Notes: generated by a model not told the origin, from the sequence alone. Positions 35,475-45,560 are shown, counted from the stretch's first letter. The stretch is 64,000 nucleotides of DNA from Desulfobulbaceae bacterium (GCA_020444175.1 JAHLLM010000001.1:186001-250000), one strand, 5' to 3'. A program made the numbers and translations.

Positions 35475-36495
35475 GCGTCGGCGAGATTTGGGGGATCATC
35501 TCAATGAAAGTCTCTGTTGTGACAAGGCAATTCCCTTTTCTTTCAAACTCCCTTTCAAAAGTAACTTGTCTGACTTTTTGGAAAAGATATTCAACATCCG
35601 CTGGAGTAAAAAGTGAGATCATGGAGACAATTTTATCCACATCAACCTCTCCTTTATTGGTATTCGAAAGATAATGCTCGAAGATAGTTTTCCGACCCTG
35701 AGCGTCCAATCCTCCTACCGGGATGATGCAGTCAAATCGGCCTGGTCGCAACAGGGCGGCATCCAGTTGTTCAATATAATTGGTTGCACACACCAAGAGA
35801 TTTCTTTTGTTCTGTTTCTTCAAAAGGGGCACCTGCTTGAGGAATTCGTTGGTGATTGATTTGTCGATACGGGAAGCATCGTCCCGGCTTCCCGCAATCT
35901 CCTCGAACTCATCGATAAAGAGAATAACGTTATCCATCTCGCCGACTTTTTCCATTACTTTTTTCAAGTTTGTACCAATGCGGTCTTGGCCATCTGCCAT
36001 CAAATCGCTGGGGCTGACCTCGACGTACCACCATTGGAGCACTCCTGCAATGGCACGGACAAAATGGGTCTTGCCGGTTCCGGGAGGGCCGAAGAAAATG
36101 AGCGCTCGAGGCGGCATAACTCCATGCTTTTGAGCAAGTTTGGCCTCCGTGAATGGCAGTATTATTCTCTTGTTAACGATTTTTTTCGGCGGTTGAGTTT
36201 CGGAGATGGTTTTCCAGATATCCTGGTCAACCCTCACAGCACCAAGTTTTTTGAGAAACTGAATTTTTTCCAAATCCTGTGACGCATGATCCTTGAGCTC
36301 AATATTCTCAATAAAATCCAGGCACGAAACATTGGTGCCCACATCCCGGCCAAGTTTTTCGGACAGGACCCATTTATGCTGCAAAATTTTATGCCACATA
36401 TCTTGAGCCCCTTGGGGTTCCACTTTTCGACCGCTGTATTCTAATATCTGGGAAACGCATTTTTCCGGCGTCGGTATATCAGTTAATATTTCCAT
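35416..36495 (-). CDS. AAA ATPase with unusual N-terminal domain
   Basis: 359-aa single-AAA-module protein. Residues 1-100 are helical and contain a KLGRDVGTN motif that is reminiscent of DUF4032-type domains (tentative). Walker A GPPGTGKT (136-143), Walker B LFIDEFEE (193-200), sensor 1 ATN and the arginine-finger region LRPGRFD follow, the last resembling the FtsH/proteasome branch. No protease motif. It may be a remodelling ATPase. It overlaps ndvB by 59 bp convergently and precedes no gene in its own strand; the kinase gene is 78 bp upstream. Confidence 0.7.
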   Translation of the reverse strand: MEILTDIPTPEKCVSQILEYSGRKVEPQGAQDMWHKILQHKWVLSEKLGRDVGTNVSCLDFIENIELKDHASQDLEKIQFLKKLGAVRVDQDIWKTISETQPPKKIVNKRIILPFTEAKLAQKHGVMPPRALIFFGPPGTGKTHFVRAIAGVLQWWYVEVSPSDLMADGQDRIGTNLKKVMEKVGEMDNVILFIDEFEEIAGSRDDASRIDKSITNEFLKQVPLLKKQNKRNLLVCATNYIEQLDAALLRPGRFDCIIPVGGLDAQGRKTIFEHYLSNTNKGEVDVDKIVSMISLFTPADVEYLFQKVRQVTFEREFERKGNCLVTTETFIEMIPQISPTLTPELVAEFEMDCERYTRY

Positions 36496-36573
36496 ATTGT
36501 TGTTATCCTTTTTTGTAGAAAATTTCGTCTCTTTTGATTTCTATTGAATCTCTGAACTTGTCCCATTCTCGTT

Positions 36574-37743
36574 TCATTGTTTCAGCAGGCTGAAACTGAA
36601 AGTACTCCCTTCAGAAGGGGTGCTTTCGGCCCATATCTTTCCCCCGTGCAATTCTACAATTGTTCTGGCAATGGCTAACCCCAGCCCGGAACCTTTTGAG
36701 CCCCCGCCTACACGATAAAATGCATCAAATACATAGGGCAAATGATCTTCCGGAATACCTGTTCCTGTATCCTTGACAGAAACGAGCAGTTCGCTGCCTC
36801 CATCAGTGATTCCGACTGTTACGAAACCTCCGCAGTCAGTGTGTTTTATTGCATTATCCAGGAGGTTTCTGATCACACGGTTTATCATGGCTGCGTCAAC
36901 TTTAATTAGAGAAAACGCTGTATCCGGCGACTCAAGGGATAGAGTGATTTGTTTCTTTTCTGCTTCCATCTTTTCTGCTTCAATGTTTTTCTTGATTTCC
37001 GACAGGATATCGACAGAAGCGAAAACAGGCTTATACTCCCTTGTCTCAAATCTTGAGAATTCAAGGAAAGCAGATACCAGATGCGATACCTTATTCAGCT
37101 CTGAAAGGATGATGCTAAGGTATTTCTGTTGTTTTTCCGTCAGTGCACCCGCCTTCCCGGAAATGATTCGGGCCAGAAACCCTTCAGAGGATACCAGCGG
37201 ATTTTTCATATCATGGGCGAACATGGAAAAAATATTCCTCTTCTCCCGCTCCAGCTTTCTCAATTCTGTAATATCTTCAATGGCAAGGAGAATCATTCGC
37301 CGACCGATCTCTTCCTGATAGATCTGGCGGGCATTAAGCATCATGATCTTATGCCCTATGGCCGGGAAATAATGCTCAACCTCGAAGTCGTCGAAGTGTG
37401 CCTTTTCTGGGAGAATGCTCTCAAGCAGTAGGCGCAGGCGAGGAATATCCCACTGACGGTTCCCAAGGTCATAGACATACTTCCCTACAGTTTCCTCAGG
37501 CGTCACTTTAAAGGTAGTATAGAAGGAGCGGTTGGTGGAGAGTATTTTCAGGTCTGCATCCAACACCAAAAGCGGTTCACGCATTGTTGCGATAATATTA
37601 TCGGCATAGGCATGAGCACCCTGCGCTTCAATTTTAGCGAACTTAAGCGCGGTTTCCGATGCTTCAGCATCCTTGAGCAGACCTTGTAATTCTTTGAGCT
37701 CGCCGATCAATTCCTCCCTGGATTTGTCCTGATCCGTCTTCAT
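36574..37743 (-). CDS. Orphan PAS-domain sensor histidine kinase
   Basis: 389-aa cytoplasmic kinase without transmembrane segments. A short coiled coil (1-40), a PAS domain (about 45-165, ATMREPLLVLDADLKILST), a HisKA domain with His 177 (FAHDMKNPL) and a HATPase domain (N-box NLLDNAIKH, G1 DTGTGIP, G2 GSGLGLAIA). It contains no receiver domain and no response regulator is within view, so its partner is elsewhere. It lies between the phosphorylase and the AAA gene, all on the minus strand with short gaps, so co-transcription is likely. Confidence 0.85.
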   Translation of the reverse strand: MKTDQDKSREELIGELKELQGLLKDAEASETALKFAKIEAQGAHAYADNIIATMREPLLVLDADLKILSTNRSFYTTFKVTPEETVGKYVYDLGNRQWDIPRLRLLLESILPEKAHFDDFEVEHYFPAIGHKIMMLNARQIYQEEIGRRMILLAIEDITELRKLEREKRNIFSMFAHDMKNPLVSSEGFLARIISGKAGALTEKQQKYLSIILSELNKVSHLVSAFLEFSRFETREYKPVFASVDILSEIKKNIEAEKMEAEKKQITLSLESPDTAFSLIKVDAAMINRVIRNLLDNAIKHTDCGGFVTVGITDGGSELLVSVKDTGTGIPEDHLPYVFDAFYRVGGGSKGSGLGLAIARTIVELHGGKIWAESTPSEGSTFSFSLLKQ

Positions 37744-37761
37744 AATAATCCTTCCCTTTGA

Positions 37762-40287
37762 TCAGCTTCGCCAAAGGATGAAATGAGCCTCCAAGGGCAC
37801 GGAGGCCTCCGCATGATAGGGGATCACCCTCGGAGTATAGTCCCGAGCCGGCCTCCCTGCGGGTACGGCTGCATGATAGAGATAGCCGACGCCCGGTCCA
37901 GCGAGCATATCTCCGCGATCCATGGTGACGCGGACTGGATTTGCATCCTGCGGCAGCGCCTCGGCGTATAATTCAACTCGTACCGCTGCCGGCGAAAGTT
38001 CCTCCAGGTAAACTTCCACTTGAAACAGGTTTCGAAGCAAAGATTCCTGCACTGTAAATTGCCCGAAACGCACCTGTTGCCAATGGTCAGAGAGCGACAT
38101 GTGCCATTTTTCAATGGCAGCCGCAAGGCTCCCATTGTCTGCCGCACGACGTCGATATGCCGCAGCCGCCGGTATGTAGTACTCATCGGTATATTCCCGC
38201 GCCATCCGATTACAGGAAAACATGGGCGTCAACCGCGCCAGACTCTGCCGCATCCTGGTCACCCACGCCGTTGGTATTCCTTGCTCGTCACGGGTGTAGA
38301 AAGCCGGTACCACCTCCTGCTCCAGCAGCATATACAGCTCTTCGGCTTCCACCGCATCCCAGCCGGGATCATTGTCGTGCTCATGTCCGTCGCCAAGGGA
38401 CCAGCCCACTTCCGAGTCATAGGCCTCGGCCCACCAGCCGTCAAGTTCGGACAGATTGAGTCCGCCGTTGACAAGCACCTTCATGCCGCTTGTTCCGCTT
38501 GCTTCCCAGGGACGGCGCGGCGTGTTCAACCAGAGGTCCACGCCCTGAACCAGTTCAGCGGCAAGTCCCATATCGTAATCTTCGAGAAACACACCGCGCT
38601 CACGCACCTCCGGTTGACGCAGATAATCATTCCACTCCCGCACCAAGCGCCTTCCTTCTTCGTCCTGGGGATGTGCCTTGCCGGCAATGATGAGCTGCAC
38701 AGGGCGCTTGGAGTCGGTAAGCAAACGAGTCAGTCTATCCGGATCGGCAAGGAGTAGTGTGGGCCGCTTATATTCGGCAAAGCGCCGTGCAAAGCCGATA
38801 GTCAGAACATTTGGATCAAGCACCTGGAGACATTGCATAAGACCATCTTCCGTCACGCCGCAGGTAGCCTGCTGACGGGTCAGACGTCGCCGAACAGCTT
38901 TAACAAGGGGTTGCCGTGCCTGGTTCCGCATGGACCACAGTTTCTCATCGCCCACGTTGCGCCAGACCTGCTCAATGTCTTCCAGGGTACTGAGCCAGCT
39001 CCCCTTACCGCAATGTTCGGTCCACAATGCATCAGCCGCCGCTGAATCCCATGAAGGCATGTGTACGCCATTGGTTACATGGCCGATAGGGATTTCATGC
39101 TGTGGCCAACGGGAAAACAGGGGGAGAAAAATACGACGGCTGACCTCTCCATGCAGGCGGCTGACTCCATTCACCCTGCCGCAACCGCGCAAGGCGAGAT
39201 AAGCCATGTTAAAGGAGTCGCTGTCATCTAAATCATGAGAACGCCCCAGGTCAAACAGCGTATCCATGGATACGCCAAGATGATTCGCATAATCAGAGAA
39301 GTACTGCGTCATGATCGCCCGCGGAAAACGATCGAAACCTGCGGCAACAGGAGTGTGCGTCGTAAAGACATTTCCGGCCCTGGTGCTGAGCAGAGAGATG
39401 GAAAATGATCGGTCCGCTTGTTCCATGAAGCGACGAGCACGTTCCAGCACGACAAAGGCGGCATGTCCTTCATTAAGATGACATACCGAAGGAGAGATTT
39501 TCAAGGCCTCCAGCAGACGCCAGCCGCCCATGCCCAGCACAATCTCCTGTCGCAGACGCATTTCGGTTCCACCGCCGTAAAGCTCACCGGTAATGCCTCG
39601 ATCCCCCGGAGAATTGAGGAGATCGTTACTGTCCAGCAAATACAACGGCACTCTGCCAACCTGCGCCTGCCAGCCGCGCAGCCACAGTGTGCGACCCGGC
39701 AGTTCCACGCTGACGCGCAGCCATTCCCCATCAGGACCCTGCAATGGCAGCACGGGTAACATGGTGGGATTGTTGTATGGGAAAAAAGCCAGCTGGTCGC
39801 CATTGGTGTCCAGCCCCTGACGAAAATACCCCTGCTGATAGAGCAGCCCGATACCGACCACGGGGATGCCCAGATCACTTGCAGTCTTCAGGAAATCACC
39901 GGCGAGCACCCCCAGACCGCCTGAATAGATGGGCAGTGCATCACTTAGCCCGAATTCCATGCTGAAATAGGCGACGGTTCCCAGCGTATCGTCGCCATGG
40001 GTCTCTTCGAACCATGGCGACTGCTTGAGATAAGTCTTACGGTGGGCGAGCTGGCTCTGCAACTCATTCACAAAGCTCGCATCAACAGCCAGGGTCTCCA
40101 GTTGCTTTCTGGAAACACTCTCAAGTATCAGCCAGGGATCTTCCGTTGCTTCCCAGAGCTCAGGGTCAACTGTCCTCCAAAGGGCGTCAGCGCTATGGTT
40201 CCAGTTCCAGCGCATGTCGAGCGCCAGATCCGTCAGCCCTTTCAGTTTCGGCGGCAGAGATCGGGGAAGGTATCGTTCAGGATTCAT
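37762..40287 (-). CDS. glgP: Alpha-glucan phosphorylase (GT35, DUF3417 type)
   Basis: 841-aa enzyme that releases glucose-1-phosphate from glycogen-like glucans. The DUF3417 N-terminus (LPPKLKGLTDLALDMRWNWN) marks the shorter bacterial/archaeal class. Pyridoxal phosphate attaches to Lys 603 in GTSGMKVLVNGG; EGHAAF and NGVHMPSW are other conserved segments. The start is supported by length and by the intergenic AGGATAATC upstream of ATG. It is followed 18 bp later by the kinase gene. It complements the branching-type enzyme at 5139 and phosphoketolase at 24127. Confidence 0.92.
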   Translation of the reverse strand: MNPERYLPRSLPPKLKGLTDLALDMRWNWNHSADALWRTVDPELWEATEDPWLILESVSRKQLETLAVDASFVNELQSQLAHRKTYLKQSPWFEETHGDDTLGTVAYFSMEFGLSDALPIYSGGLGVLAGDFLKTASDLGIPVVGIGLLYQQGYFRQGLDTNGDQLAFFPYNNPTMLPVLPLQGPDGEWLRVSVELPGRTLWLRGWQAQVGRVPLYLLDSNDLLNSPGDRGITGELYGGGTEMRLRQEIVLGMGGWRLLEALKISPSVCHLNEGHAAFVVLERARRFMEQADRSFSISLLSTRAGNVFTTHTPVAAGFDRFPRAIMTQYFSDYANHLGVSMDTLFDLGRSHDLDDSDSFNMAYLALRGCGRVNGVSRLHGEVSRRIFLPLFSRWPQHEIPIGHVTNGVHMPSWDSAAADALWTEHCGKGSWLSTLEDIEQVWRNVGDEKLWSMRNQARQPLVKAVRRRLTRQQATCGVTEDGLMQCLQVLDPNVLTIGFARRFAEYKRPTLLLADPDRLTRLLTDSKRPVQLIIAGKAHPQDEEGRRLVREWNDYLRQPEVRERGVFLEDYDMGLAAELVQGVDLWLNTPRRPWEASGTSGMKVLVNGGLNLSELDGWWAEAYDSEVGWSLGDGHEHDNDPGWDAVEAEELYMLLEQEVVPAFYTRDEQGIPTAWVTRMRQSLARLTPMFSCNRMAREYTDEYYIPAAAAYRRRAADNGSLAAAIEKWHMSLSDHWQQVRFGQFTVQESLLRNLFQVEVYLEELSPAAVRVELYAEALPQDANPVRVTMDRGDMLAGPGVGYLYHAAVPAGRPARDYTPRVIPYHAEASVPLEAHFILWRS

Positions 40288-40319
40288 GATTATCCTCGCA
40301 GTCTGTTCAACTTGCTATT

Positions 40320-40595
40320 TCAGAGAATAGGGGATTTTACCTCCTCCATGCCGATGGAAGTCTTTTTGACAATTTGCGCCACCCGCATGCTGAGACAAAG
40401 ACATTTCTCCCCTACCAGGTATTTCTCGGCATCATGTATTTCCAGAAGAGTCTGCAGGTGACTCTCTTCTTTTCTGAGATCAACGAGCCAGGAATCTTTC
40501 TTCTTGTCAAATACAACGGCGACATTAATGCCACAGGCGCCGATTTCCGGATACGTGGAGGTAATTTTTTCACACAGTACTTTCTGATCAATCAT
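40320..40595 (-). CDS. Small conserved-looking protein, unknown
   Basis: 91-aa soluble protein with an alpha/beta pattern: ...YPEIGACGINVAVVFDKKKD, SWLVDLRKE, then a helix and Cys-containing CLCLSMRVAQIV. A longer start (40694) would overlap the ftsH gene end, but ATG 40595 is preceded by AAAAAAGGAAGCAAGCC and is chosen. No family recognised. It lies between the second ftsH and glgP on the same strand, 85 bp after ftsH. Cys residues could bind metal, but this is speculation. Confidence 0.6.
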   Translation of the reverse strand: MIDQKVLCEKITSTYPEIGACGINVAVVFDKKKDSWLVDLRKEESHLQTLLEIHDAEKYLVGEKCLCLSMRVAQIVKKTSIGMEEVKSPIL

Positions 40596-40680
40596 GGCTT
40601 GCTTCCTTTTTTGGTTACACACACCTGCGGCAAATACATCCCGCATACTATCGACAAGAATTTTTGTCACATCATTCAAT

Positions 40681-42579
40681 CTACGCTGCTTCATGGGGAG
40701 AATCAGACAACATGGTTCTCAGTTCCTCACCCTGCACACTTTCTTTTTCAGCAAGAAGTTCAGCCAGTTTATCAAGGACACCCCGCCGTTCCGTGAGGAT
40801 TTTTCGCACACGCTGGTGGGCTTCGTCAACAAAACGAGCGATCTCTTCGTCGATTTGAGCGGCTTTTTCTTCACTGTAGGTTTGATTACTTGAAGCAAAA
40901 CCTTGCGGCCCGAACATCGACTGACGAGGGCGTTCGTATGTCACCAGTCCCAGCCGTTCACTCATGCCGTATTCCGTCACCATGGACCGGGCAATATCAG
41001 TTGCCCGCTGCAGGTCGTTTTGGGCTCCAGTGGAGATTTCTTCAAAAACCAGCTCCTCCGCCACCCTGCCTCCCAGAAGAACGGCCAACCTGTCAAGCAG
41101 TTCAGGCCGGGTCATTAAATACCGATCTTCCGTTGGTTGCTGCTGGGTATAGCCAAGCGCCGCAATCCCCCGGGGAATGATGGAGATTTTATGCACCGGG
41201 TCGGCATGCTCGACCGACTCGGCTACAATTGCATGGCCGGATTCATGAAAGGTGACAATTTCCTTCTCCCGGGCATTCATCACCCTGTTCTTTTTCTCCA
41301 GGCCGCCAACCACACGATCAATGGCCTCATCAAATTCAGTCGCCTCCACTGTTTCTTTGCTTTTCCGGGCGGCCAGCAGGGCGGCCTCGTTGACAAGGTT
41401 GGCAAGATCGGCCCCAACAAAACCCGGCGTTCGACCGGCAATCTTACGAAGATCGACCTCCGGTCCCAGGAGTACATTCTTGGAATGAATCTTCAGGATG
41501 GCCTCCCGGCCATTGATATCCGGACGGTCCACCAGTACCTGCCGGTCAAAACGACCCGGTCGCAGCAGGGCGGGATCGAGGATCTCCGGCCGGTTGGTGG
41601 CGGACATGATTATCACCCCTTTATTGGTTTCAAAGCCGTCCATCTCGATCAGAAGCTGGTTGAGGGTCTGTTCCCTTTCGTCATGCCCTCCCATGACATT
41701 CATACCCCGCGCCTTGCCAAGCGCGTCCAACTCATCGATGAAAATGATGCAGGGAGCCTGCTTGGCAGCCTGGGAAAAGAGATCTCGAACCCGGGCTGCG
41801 CCAACGCCTACGAACATCTCCACGAATTCAGAGCCGCTGATGCTGAAAAACGGCACTTTTGCCTCCCCGGCCACCGCCTTGGCCAGGAGTGTTTTGCCGG
41901 TTCCGGGCGGGCCGACCAGAAGGACACCCTTGGGAATTCTTCCGCCCAGTTTTTGGAATTTCCCGGGATTACTCAAAAATTCAACGACTTCCTGGAGTTC
42001 TTCCTTGGCATCATCGATTCCGGCTGCATCCTCGAAGGAGACTTTTGTTTCGCTTTCAGCAAAAATCTTTGCTTTGCTCTTACTGAAAGACATGACACCC
42101 ATGCCAGTCCCCATTTTTTTCATGGAGAACCGTACGATCAGAAAGAAAATTCCGAACGGAATGACCCAGGCTAGCAGAAAACCCAGGAATTTATTCTCAT
42201 GTCGCCCGAAATAACTCACACCATGTTCGTCCAGTTGCTTCACTAAGTTCGGATCATCTACCCGAACAGTGGTAAACTTCTGCCCCTGTTTTTCCGTCAG
42301 CGTACCGCTAATTTTTTCAGGACCAATGGTCAGTGTGCCTACTTTGCCTTCGATTACGTACTGCTTAAACTGGCTGTAGGGGATTGGGCCCACTTTAGGA
42401 GAAAAAAAGAATTGTTGGATCAATGAAATGAAGAAAAAAAGGATCATGAGATACCAGATATTAAAGCCGGACTTTGGTGGCAAGGTATCTTTTTTCAACG
42501 GCATGTTTTCGAAACCCATCCAGGAACGGATTGTTTCGATTATATTTTTTGGCGGTCCTTTATTACTGTTGTCCGTCAT
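40681..42579 (-). CDS. ftsH: FtsH-type AAA membrane metalloprotease, copy 2
   Basis: 632-aa membrane protease with the same plan as copy 1: two N-terminal helices, Walker [19 protein letters not shown], zinc motif HESGH and C-terminal helices. The AAA and protease core is almost the same in protein but with many synonymous differences in DNA, so the paralogues are not a recent copy. N-termini differ ([20 protein letters not shown] against [20 protein letters not shown]) and keep the same pattern. No SPFH gene is adjacent here. It lies 111 bp after uspA copy 2 on the same strand. Confidence 0.93.
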   Translation of the reverse strand: MTDNSNKGPPKNIIETIRSWMGFENMPLKKDTLPPKSGFNIWYLMILFFFISLIQQFFFSPKVGPIPYSQFKQYVIEGKVGTLTIGPEKISGTLTEKQGQKFTTVRVDDPNLVKQLDEHGVSYFGRHENKFLGFLLAWVIPFGIFFLIVRFSMKKMGTGMGVMSFSKSKAKIFAESETKVSFEDAAGIDDAKEELQEVVEFLSNPGKFQKLGGRIPKGVLLVGPPGTGKTLLAKAVAGEAKVPFFSISGSEFVEMFVGVGAARVRDLFSQAAKQAPCIIFIDELDALGKARGMNVMGGHDEREQTLNQLLIEMDGFETNKGVIIMSATNRPEILDPALLRPGRFDRQVLVDRPDINGREAILKIHSKNVLLGPEVDLRKIAGRTPGFVGADLANLVNEAALLAARKSKETVEATEFDEAIDRVVGGLEKKNRVMNAREKEIVTFHESGHAIVAESVEHADPVHKISIIPRGIAALGYTQQQPTEDRYLMTRPELLDRLAVLLGGRVAEELVFEEISTGAQNDLQRATDIARSMVTEYGMSERLGLVTYERPRQSMFGPQGFASSNQTYSEEKAAQIDEEIARFVDEAHQRVRKILTERRGVLDKLAELLAEKESVQGEELRTMLSDSPHEAA

Positions 42580-42690
42580 TTCAGGTTCCCTTTACGTCTT
42601 GAATGAGATCAGGCCGCTATACAGAGGAATATCCCATCTTTACCAGACCTGCGGCCAGTTCGTTGAGGAAAAGAGGCCTGTTACAAGCAG

Positions 42691-43170
42691 TTACTGATCA
42701 TCTTCATTATCTTCAGCTGATTCCCCAGGTTCTTTTTTCACCAGCATGATCGAACAGGGCATTTTTCTAACCAGTTCATCATTGCTGCGTCCAAAAAGAA
42801 AGTGTTCCACATGCCCCTCTTCGTGGGCAAGCATTACCAGAAGATCAATTTTTTCTTCCTTGATGGTTTTCAGGACCTCTGTCGTGGGCTCTCCCTCTCT
42901 GACCAGTTCTTTTATAGACAGGCCATGTGTTCTTTCTGTCTCGACAAGGTTAGCCAATTTCCGTCTGGCGTCCTGAATACTTTTTTCATACTCCAGGGCA
43001 AGCGCTCTGGTTCCAAGCCCCCAGCCCTTAATACCGAAGGGATTGTGTATGGAATGAACCACATACAACTCGGCCTCATATTTCCGGGCAAGTGATACCC
43101 CGTATTGAATAGCTTTCCTGCATGATTGGATCATTCTTGCGACAACAAGAATACGTTTATATTCCCTCAT
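42691..43170 (-). CDS. uspA: Universal stress protein, copy 2
   Basis: 159-aa UspA-fold protein, a paralogue of that at 16146 with the same length and the identical segments KGWGLGTRALALEYEKSI and FGRSNDELVRKMPCSIMLV. AAAAGGGGGTATC precedes ATG. It and ftsH copy 2 lie inverted relative to uspA copy 1 and ftsH copy 1, forming paired arms around the central island. To the right, 43171-43393 shows no gene. Confidence 0.9.
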   Translation of the reverse strand: MREYKRILVVARMIQSCRKAIQYGVSLARKYEAELYVVHSIHNPFGIKGWGLGTRALALEYEKSIQDARRKLANLVETERTHGLSIKELVREGEPTTEVLKTIKEEKIDLLVMLAHEEGHVEHFLFGRSNDELVRKMPCSIMLVKKEPGESAEDNEDDQ

Positions 43171-43393
43171 GATACCCCCTTTTCATTTTCATATTCCAAA
43201 CTGTTCTGCCTCATGATGTCATTTTTCTTCCATTCTCACCTGGCGGGAACTACAGCACGACACCATTTCCAAAGGCTTTTCAAAACGCATTACGGATATC
43301 ACTTTTCCGTCAAAGAGAAAAAAGACCGCCAGTGCCTGGCAGCAGAAGTCAACATGTTGAATGGCGTGAAATTCCTTGCTCTAAAATGAAGTT

Positions 43394-43498
43394 TGATGGA
43401 CGAGTAAAAAAGCGCTCGACCTCCGCCAGAAAGCATATAACTTGTTGAAATCGCATTGTCGGATGGTCAGCTTCAGGACTTTTTTGCGAGACCTTCAA
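43394..43498 (+). repeat. Dispersed ~100-bp repeat, copy R3
   Basis: Diverged copy: left end TGATGGACGAGTAAAAA, core AGCATATAACTTGTTGAAAT and TCGGATGGTCAGCTTCAGGA, right end TTTTTTGCGAGACCTTCAA. It lies in the long gene-free stretch 43171-43992 with R4. The DNA between them (43499-43808) is AT-rich and shows no gene. Confidence 0.75.
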
Positions 43499-43808
43499 AT
43501 TTCAACATTAAGCTATTTGAAAATCATGGATAAACTTCAGGGAATCATAGGGTTGATGTTCGGCTTATCCATAACGAAATTATTCAGTAACATTTTAGCC
43601 CGTTCAGGGGGCTGGTGAGGTGGTCGTGCTTTGCGGGAATTGCCTTTCATGATTTACTTCCAATTTATATAAACTATGCATCTTCCCATGAAAAATCCAG
43701 CTTTTTCTTTTAATCATCTCGTGCAGTGATGGTTTTCCCAATTTCAATCGTATTACAACTTGGAATACAACTGATAGTTAGATCAGTTGTCTGATATTTT
43801 TTAAATTT

Positions 43809-43910
43809 GACGGTTTCGTAAAAACCCTCTCAACCGCCGCCGGAACGTGTGTAACTTGTTGATATTGCGTTGGCGGATGGTCAGCTACAGGACTTTTTGC
43901 GAGATTGTCA
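43809..43910 (+). repeat. Dispersed ~100-bp repeat, copy R4
   Basis: GACGGTTTCGTAAAAACCCT at the left and TTTTTGCGAGATTGTC at the right, with AAATTT flanking both ends in mirror orientation (AAATTTGAC...GTCAAATTT). Core GTGTAACTTGTTGATATTGC. Near-identical in layout to R1 and R5. Confidence 0.8.
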
Positions 43911-43992
43911 AATTTGGAAATTCAAAACAAGAAAAGGAAAAACTAAAGTAACAAAATGATAATGAAGTGGCACTTAGTCTCTCTGCTGGAGT

Positions 43993-44027
43993 AAAAAAAA
44001 CCCCGGGACCAGAAAGGAACCGGGGAA
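43993..44027 (-). terminator. Rho-independent terminator of the citrate synthase gene
   Basis: On the minus strand a stem CCCCGG / CCGGGG (44020-44025 and 44001-44006) with an inner loop is followed by a run of eight T (the A run at 43993-44000). It lies 20 bp past the gltA stop. Confidence 0.85.
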
Positions 44028-44046
44028 AATCAGGTCGGAACATAAA

Positions 44047-45354
44047 TCACTCACGTTCATCAATCGGCACAAAAGGACGCCGGGTGGGACCTGTGTATAT
44101 TTGGCGGGGACGACCAATACGCCAGTTAGGGTCATCCCACATTTCTTTCCAGTGAGCAATCCAGCCCGGCAATCTGCCCAAGGCAAACATCACGGTAAAC
44201 ATATTATTGGGAATACCCAGCGCTCGGTAGATGATCCCACTGTAGAAATCCACATTGGGGTAGAGGTTGCGCTCCACAAAATAAGAGTCACTCAACACAA
44301 CCTCTTCAATTTCCCTGGCAATATCAAGGAGAGGATCTGAAGATATCCCCAAGGCCGCTAAAACCTGGTCACAGGCAGCTTTTATTATACGCGACCTGGG
44401 ATCATGACTTTTATAGACACGATGGCCGAAACCGACAAGGCGGAACGGGTCATTGCGGTCCTTGGCCTTGTCCAGGTACTTCATATAATCACCGCCACTC
44501 TGATAAATCTCTTCAAGCATCTCTATGACCGCCTCATTTGCGCCGCCGTGCAATGGGCCCCAGAGGGCATTTATGCCGGCAGAAATCGAGGCATAGAGAT
44601 TCACCCTGGCGCTTCCGACCAGACGGACGGTTGAGGTGGAGCAATTCTGTTCATGATCCGCGTGGAGAATAAGCAGCTTATTCAAGGCGGCAACCACATT
44701 CTGGTTGACCTCATAGGGCCGGACCGGTGAATCAAACATCATATTGAGGAAGTTTGCGCAATATGACAAATCATGGCGGGGATACACCAGGGGCTGCCCT
44801 AAAGACTTTCTGTAAGAAAAAGCAGCAATAGTCCGAATCTTTGACAGCAGTCGAGCCGACATGAGATCAATATCTTCCACAGGGTTTTCCGTCATCTCCG
44901 GATAAAAATTACAGAGCGAATTGACCATGGATGACAGAATGGACATGGGAGGCGAATAGGGAGGAAAATGATCAAAAAAATGAATCATATCCTCATGCAG
45001 CAGGGCAAATCGTCCTAACAGCCGGCTAAAGTTGGACAACTCGCTTTGGGTGGGGAGGCTGCCATGCACGAGCAGAAAGGCAACTTCAACAAAAGAACAG
45101 TTGTTGGCCAGCTCTTCTATACCATATCCCCGGTAATTAAGGATGCCCTGCTCCCCATCCAGATAGGTTATATTACTGCCGCAGGAGCCTGTATTCATAT
45201 AGCCGGAATCAATTGTCACATACCCTGTCTCAGCACGCAACGTCCTTATGTCGATAGCTTTCTCCCCTTCAGAACCGATAATTACCGGCAAAGTATATGT
45301 TTTCCCATCCAGTATTACCTGAGCTTTTTGATCGGAGACAAAATTATTTAGCAT
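44047..45354 (-). CDS. gltA: Citrate synthase
   Basis: 435-aa enzyme that joins acetyl-CoA and oxaloacetate, first step of the citric-acid cycle. Type II (hexameric, NADH-sensitive in many Gram-negatives) length and motifs: catalytic HADHEQNCSTSTVRLVG, PLHGGANEAVIEML, GFGHRVYKSHDPR and VDFYSGIIYRALGIP. ATG 45354 is chosen over an earlier ATG at 45405 because AAAAAGGATGAAGCA precedes it and the length fits. An own terminator follows. It stands alone between repeats R4 and R5, in the switch from island to core genes. Confidence 0.95.
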   Translation of the reverse strand: MLNNFVSDQKAQVILDGKTYTLPVIIGSEGEKAIDIRTLRAETGYVTIDSGYMNTGSCGSNITYLDGEQGILNYRGYGIEELANNCSFVEVAFLLVHGSLPTQSELSNFSRLLGRFALLHEDMIHFFDHFPPYSPPMSILSSMVNSLCNFYPEMTENPVEDIDLMSARLLSKIRTIAAFSYRKSLGQPLVYPRHDLSYCANFLNMMFDSPVRPYEVNQNVVAALNKLLILHADHEQNCSTSTVRLVGSARVNLYASISAGINALWGPLHGGANEAVIEMLEEIYQSGGDYMKYLDKAKDRNDPFRLVGFGHRVYKSHDPRSRIIKAACDQVLAALGISSDPLLDIAREIEEVVLSDSYFVERNLYPNVDFYSGIIYRALGIPNNMFTVMFALGRLPGWIAHWKEMWDDPNWRIGRPRQIYTGPTRRPFVPIDERE

Positions 45355-45560
45355 TGCTTCATCCTTTTTGTTAACTTTCCACTCAGACATGCAACCCTGC
45401 AGCACTTGATTATAATAAGCAGAATGCAGAGGAAGTCAAATCAGCTTTATTGCTTAACGCGAGTTATTTTTGCCGTTCCAAACCGGCACGCGAAGAACAG
45501 AGTGGAGAAAAAATACCCATGTTGTTGAGGGGCTGGGTACTTTGTGGGTCATCAATTATT

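Noticed and set aside
41137-42174. 345-aa plus-strand frame opposite ftsH copy 2
   Set aside because: Antisense shadow of a conserved gene; an equivalent appears as shorter frames opposite ftsH copy 1, which reflects the shared codons, not a gene.
43126-43389. 87-aa plus-strand frame at the left edge of the gap after uspA copy 2
   Set aside because: It overlaps the uspA start antisense, has an unusual composition and no ribosome-binding site.
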